The notes beneath the pieces are model-generated. The model ran no database searches. It saw only the letters and a program-made list of their open reading frames with translations, and had not been told where the DNA came from. The position numbers were made by a program, and so were the translations under genes. Shown here piece after piece: positions 38,201 to 39,867 of a DNA stretch of 39,867 nt. The stretch spans positions 1 through 39,867 of the forward strand of contig JAIYAN010000025.1 of the NCBI GenBank assembly GCA_027489035.1, written 5' to 3'. Numbering within the stretch: the stretch's first letter is position 1; every line of letters begins with the position of its first letter. The stretch is from Chitinophagaceae bacterium (GTDB lineage: Bacteria > Bacteroidota > Bacteroidia > Chitinophagales > Chitinophagaceae).

Positions 38201-39867
38201 AGGATATACAAATGTAAAAGTATCTTCTGCACAATCATCATCAAACACTGGTCCAGCACATTTTAGGTTGCAATACAAAATTCGTGCAAATGGCACATGG
38301 ACAAATGTTTCAAACGACACCATTAAAGTTGCCAACAACTACACATTAGGTGTTCTGAATAATGTATCATTGCCAAGTGCTTGTGATAATATTGACTCTT
38401 TATATGTGCGTTGGATTAACATTTCATCAGTATCAGCAAATGGAGGAACAGTTGCTTCCGCTGGAACAAGTAGAATAGATAATATTTACTTAAGAGGAAG
38501 TCTATTACAATATGTATCAGGGTATAATGGGGTTTCAACTACATCATCATCATTGAATGTAACAGGATTAACACCAAACACACAATACTATTATCAAGTA
38601 ACGGCAACGGGTAATAGCGGATCAACAACATCAATTTCAAATGTTGTTCCAGTTAAAACATTATTCCCTTGCAGAATTATTGCAACAGCAACGAATAATG
38701 GTCCAATTTGTCAAGCGGCAACTGTACAATTAACCGGAAACTCAACAAAAGGATATGGTGTAATCACTTATGCTTGGTCTGGTCCAAATGGATTTACATC
38801 AACAGTAAAATCTCCTTCAATTACAAATGCAACAACAGCTGCAACTGGAACGTATACTTTAACAGCAACCGATTCTGCTGCATGTACTTCAGTAGTAACA
38901 ACAACTGTAGTTGTAAATGCTAAGACAAGTTCTTCAGAAACTATCTCAAGCTGTAACAGCTATTTATGGAATGGTATTACATATACAACAAGTGGTGTAA
39001 AATCATTCACTACTACAAACGCTGCAGGTTGTGATTCAGTAGCAACGTTGAGTCTAACCATTAATACTGGCATAACTTCAAATCAAAGCATTACAATTTG
39101 TAATAGTTATACTTGGAATGGTACAACTTACACTGAATCTGGCGTTTATACATATAATACAACTACAGTAGCAGGATGTGATTCTACAGCAATATTAAAT
39201 TTAACTTTAGGTAAGAAAACTACATCTGCGGTAGATATTACAAACTGTAATAGTTATATATGGAATGGTACAACGTATACCACAAGTGGAACATACACAT
39301 TTAACACCACGAATTCAGTGAATTGTGATTCAGTGGCGACATTGAATTTAACCATTATAAACAGTAGTTCATCAAACGCAACAGAATCAGCATGTAGTTC
39401 ATTTACATGGAATGGTACAACATACACAACTTCTGGTGTGTATACATTCAATGGTACCAATGCTGCGGGATGTGATTCAGTAGCTACGTTAAACTTGACT
39501 ATTAATCAAGCAACTTCATCAAGTGCTATAGAATCAGCATGTAACTCTTACTCATGGAATGGTACTAACTACACAGCATCTGGTGTGTACACATTCAGCG
39601 GTACAAATGCAGCGGGATGTGATTCAGTAGCAACTTTGAACTTGACAATAAACACAAGTTCTTCATCAAGCTCATCAGAAACATCATGTAGCTCATTCAC
39701 ATGGAATGGCACAACCTACACTACAAGTGGTGTGAAAACATTCACTACTACCAACGCAGCGGGTTGTGATTCAGTAGCAACATTGAACTTAACGATTAAC
39801 ACATGTAGCACTACGTTAAATCTAACAGCATTCTTAGAAGGTTTCTATACTGGTAGCGGAACAATGA
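29295..39867 (+). CDS. Giant modular secreted repeat protein (over 3,520 residues, 3' end missing)
   Basis: I read this frame codon by codon from the ATG at 29295 to the window edge and found no stop; an in-frame TAA at 29283 precedes the ATG. The N-terminus has a signal peptide ending near LLFAQNGVGQ. Modules in order: a jelly-roll-like domain starting ESFESGLP (~29403); Fn3-like domains (~29840-30900); two TTYGTPS/TVYGTPS modules (~31790 and ~32685), followed by three YDG-type domains (K-[NIT]-YDGN at ~32145, ~33015, ~33285); an Ig-like module opening NQTITF (~33495); a jelly roll (~33780); three ITNNSA modules (~34390, ~35055, ~36900) with Fn3-like and jelly-roll parts; an Ig-like domain (~38690-38915); and six 49-residue repeats. 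Such layout is typical of T9SS-exported surface proteins, but the C-terminal sorting domain lies beyond the window. Confidence 0.93.
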   Translation, partial: MKKFTSVVKNANPFLKAILSIVLSVLLFAQNGVGQVISESFESGLPSSYGAAANVTLGSGVWNVTTTIAGTTGANTGTKSAQLQSATGSQITSPTFTGGLGTVSFYITSSTTSGAYQVNVSTDGGATWTAATGSPFTLTTASTKTLRSITVNNSAVNRIQIYRTGATLYIDDVVTTSFGSSCTPPTTQPSSFSINTIAPTSTNFAFTRGNGDSVIVVARLSSVTAVAPVSGTKYASSSVFGSGGTTGTNNFVVYKGIAAGASTATGNLSVTGLTAGSLYTLTAYEFSTTGTCYKTTSPATINFNTFSATPSGNPAIFSASATDQNNIGLSFSALNSLTNASGYLIFQRAASSATTFVPTNGIAYTVGTTYGDATLAAKITSTSTTLSTIASLSPNTQYYYTIVPYNYNGTKDSSLNYYTTSNLTATATTPALAVPTLTTPTSASIVNTTATLGGTITTNGGSAITARGIVWSTTNTNPTLGGLDCTTFAGTGTATGAFTVNVTSLTPGSTIYYSAYATNTTGTGYTTATSITTKRVATKLVFSVAPPTTGVVSSNLTSFTVQAQRADNTVDVEYTGTISISRTIVSGSATLAGTTTVSAVAGVATFAAAQFTGVGTYTISATSGSLTAAPSSANIVITLAPVNLAAWDLSTSTMTASLSPVAVTNTNVIVTGFTRGSGITTTGTASTRRWGGNVPSTATTVTTAVADGNFMSFTVTPKTGYKISYKSIPEHFIFTNNTGPTDAQWQYSINGGVYTSIGDFTLPFNGSNPITAIDLSSITALQNVQASTTVTFRVVGYNSIGGTFSFYDESASTTADFSVTGIVEVETGVIGRATAAPFTTTYGTPSTAQNFTLGFYSLTDSVTAIAPTGFEVSKDSTNYSDSVKFLGSLSSARLSIRLKATAPVIGTYNSQFIVLSSTGVPNDTITTSASGNIVTAKALTISGLTASDKNYDGNTSVSVTGTAVYAGLVNNESFTPIETVTWTFADSAVGNNKTLTRTGTYAAPSSNYSITQPTLTASIIGVVASAPTITEIIGGDGTLSVAFTAPIYNGGAAITNYQYSIDYGSTFTSVSPASTASPIVINGLVNGTTYGVIIRAINAFGNGTNSNVTEGAPVAPSVPTINTTSAITALTTVYGTPSTNKTFTVYGSTLYNNINITAPSGFVISTNATTGFANTLVLEPTAQTVSLTTIYIRLDSTTTVGTYSGDIEVSTEGATTVYISVPSSTVTALALTITGISINNKIYDGNNTATLTGTPVLNTVKNGDVVSVSGTPTATFASVNVANGIAITLNGTYDLSGAGAGNYSLTQPTGFTANITQKELTVTDAVASDKTYDGNTTATVTGAVLNGIVGSDNVTLVSSGVFASANAASGIAVTLSITGTSASNYSLTQPGITATINKANQTITFNALANKAVGDADYAPGATSATSAINAITYSSSNTAVATIVSGNIRIIGAGTTTITASQASSTNYNAATDVAQSLSVSGTLPVIGAIQTLYAQNFNGIGTGATATLPTGFAFGTNWTTGTTATTATAFSSGTAPTGGALYNFGSGTSTSTDRALVILNTSTFTSPKSIILKITNSTGAPISSLNVAFDYEKYRTGSRQFDWTFFHGATSTANTADTSGNQTYAADAISAQAVNPPTTISKSFKVSGLTIPADSVYYIRWTFTGLGGSTNGQAIGIDNISISANAGASVNLPTVTNITNNSATLGANITSFGTGTFVSRGTAFKTTTGVTETDNALAEGGTTTGVFTQSRTLSPETRYYFKGYATTSEGTGLSTESDFYTLSNPPITQASGLSANPFSSTQLNLSWSPADFPTGGATAKRYLLLRAVDPNVPVFTGSNASAPTVGANTFIVNANIIGTEANDTGLISSTTYNYLLIPYTWDGSNAATYNYLTASAPTTTGTTSNVVAPTMSSSTVTSITNNSAVLGATIVTSGSEDVIQRGTIYSTISPVSVSSNTLDEGGTTIGAYSHLRTDLLPESKYYFSGYSVNAGGGIALSPEASFYTFSNPPSSAVTDLTATPSTGTQINLNWTRPNYPSEGATSKNYVIIRSIYPNIPTLVNSNGQAPVGDANTTIVNSTFLSSATTLDVTGLTASTRYNFSIIPYTWDGLNDSTRNYYTATPMVVDATTYLNAPTTQPATLSFLSGTCSGITLKWRTVADATGYILLQSTIATPSVNPVSGTIYSVGNTLGNSTVAYLGANNTDTTANLSNLIDGTKYYYAVYAFNGSTSADVSYNTTLPRTTTFTTNNPTAPVATAATSVGITNLTANWNAVTCAANGYKLDVSTYPEFYNPSFGANTIATEGFENSLSLFASTGATTTYSTTAAVGTYAYSVSNGTNVLTSNSINTSSFVGNQLSFRLSAIGGLLTSDNITIAVSTDDGANWFNTLNVTGFGGTAAWTFTDPANITATGTFDGDTIATKFSQNGAKYGTVVINNLPSTTNLKIRITSLTSSSVKSWVIDDFKVTGRAGSFVAPYENYTVAGLSQELTGLTNNTAYYYRVRAAGTNFSSGNSNTTTATTLSGYATLSLPTATAITNNSAVIGATVDNAGADVAITARGTVYKTTTGVTATDNALAEGGSSTGIFTQERTTLSAQTRYYFKGFATNTYGTGLSTESNFITLSNPPLTASPSLTATPTSGSEVNLSWIAASFPSSGATANGYVVLYGSPAEQLTLSNSNGQAPIAGANTSIGAFVSGTSTTVTNLAATTEYNFAVIPFTWNGVDTATINYYTEGPATTTAVTYTAVTALPATNLNFSNITCNGMKVSWTNGVGADGVLVIQTTGTTLPSASPVIGTVYTVGSTLGNATVAYVGNDSSITYTGLNDNTRLNFKIFSYNGADNATAYLTSTTLNGNQTTTALATPIANTASPIDTSSFSASWNTIDCASNYNVYVYTNSSSNVIAAWTFPVSGTNSFSDTALSNSNNIGNNRLSVVPSTTLTSPNGASTQAQSTDTWNVGNKYWQVIVNATGYTNVKVSSAQSSSNTGPAHFRLQYKIRANGTWTNVSNDTIKVANNYTLGVLNNVSLPSACDNIDSLYVRWINISSVSANGGTVASAGTSRIDNIYLRGSLLQYVSGYNGVSTTSSSLNVTGLTPNTQYYYQVTATGNSGSTTSISNVVPVKTLFPCRIIATATNNGPICQAATVQLTGNSTKGYGVITYAWSGPNGFTSTVKSPSITNATTAATGTYTLTATDSAACTSVVTTTVVVNAKTSSSETISSCNSYLWNGITYTTSGVKSFTTTNAAGCDSVATLSLTINTGITSNQSITICNSYTWNGTTYTESGVYTYNTTTVAGCDSTAILNLTLGKKTTSAVDITNCNSYIWNGTTYTTSGTYTFNTTNSVNCDSVATLNLTIINSSSSNATESACSSFTWNGTTYTTSGVYTFNGTNAAGCDSVATLNLTINQATSSSAIESACNSYSWNGTNYTASGVYTFSGTNAAGCDSVATLNLTINTSSSSSSSETSCSSFTWNGTTYTTSGVKTFTTTNAAGCDSVATLNLTINTCSTTLNLTAFLEGFYTGSGTM
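32118..33485 (+). repeat. YDG-type domain repeats in the giant protein
   Basis: Three domains of about 75-82 residues: each starts with a short strand, then K-x-YDGN (near 32145, 33015 and 33285), and ends near NYS[IL]TQP. The first two follow a module beginning [TV]YGTPS, so a larger YGTPS+YDG unit is duplicated; the third YDG copy stands directly after the second. Confidence 0.8.
35022..38640 (+). repeat. Two copies of a ~1.85-kb super-module in the giant protein
   Basis: Anchors recur in the same order with an offset of about 1,835-1,863 bases: ITNNSAV[LI]GAT (35055 and 36900), SNPP followed by an Fn3-like part, a C-[SN]-G module (~35740 and ~37575), W[NT][AT] with a following cysteine (~36110 and ~37930), then a jelly-roll-like part (~36205 and ~38010). 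A partial first copy of the ITNNSA/Fn3 part alone is at ~34374-35021. Confidence 0.7.
38919..39800 (+). repeat. Six exact-length 147-bp (49-residue) tandem repeats
   Basis: The first cysteine codon of each unit lies at 38952, 39099, 39246, 39393, 39540 and 39687, always 147 bases apart, with no insertion or deletion. Each unit encodes C-[NS]-S-[YF]-x-WNG-x-x-Y, then TF, then GCDS-VA-TLNLTIN or close variants. Two conserved cysteines per unit could form a disulfide. After the last unit the sequence leaves the pattern (CSTTLNLTAFLEGFY). Confidence 0.95.

Overview
The window looks like a chromosomal segment of an AT-rich Bacteroidota bacterium, probably a Chitinophagales/Sphingobacteriales-type lineage. 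This rests on a type IX secretion (T9SS) type-B sorting domain, a PorP/SprF partner protein, TAnnTTTG promoter elements, weak or absent Shine-Dalgarno sequences, an IPExxxVDY-family protein and a PadR/PspC gene pair. No rRNA, tRNA, CRISPR array, transposase or phage gene was recognised.

Layout. (1) 3-6442: the 3' part of a large Ig/PKD-repeat surface protein ending in a T9SS type-B sorting domain, followed 2 bases later by its PorP/SprF-like membrane partner. (2) 6589-9547: a fatty acid desaturase, then a tight mnmH-selD pair that together makes 2-selenouridine in tRNA. (3) 9717-12223, minus strand: a pterin dehydratase, an IPExxxVDY protein and a secreted M28 peptidase with a PDZ domain. (4) 12335-15703: feoB, convergent with a lipoprotein gene. 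(5) 16427-18612: a PadR regulator and a membrane protein with two PspC domains, behind a palindrome that overlaps the promoter. (6) 19347-25097: gcvT, comB and a large SWIM/SNF2 helicase. (7) 25931-28501: two secreted amidohydrolase-fold proteins, the second stripped of its metal ligands. (8) 28567-28941: a DoxX protein on the minus strand. (9) 29295 to the window end: a single open frame of more than 3,500 codons encoding a giant modular secreted protein, still open at the edge and ending in six exact 147-bp repeats.

The long intergenic gaps (15704-16426, 18613-19346, 25098-25930) hold no convincing genes. They are mosaics of dispersed repeats: REP-like hairpins with an inner GGTT/AACC core, hairpin-plus-T-run units followed by degenerate (A)CACGAAGG strings, G/C-run palindromes forming a MITE-like element, and degenerate 9-10-bp strings.

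Most genes are recognisable housekeeping or envelope functions. The least ordinary items are the giant repeat protein with its duplicated super-module, the active/inactive amidohydrolase pair, the SNF2 protein with two identically spaced SWIM-like motifs, the selenouridine pair with no selenocysteine genes alongside, the FeoB G4 substitution, and the intergenic hairpin families. I did not find a clearly new multi-gene system; the amidohydrolase pair and the repeat families are the best candidates for follow-up.
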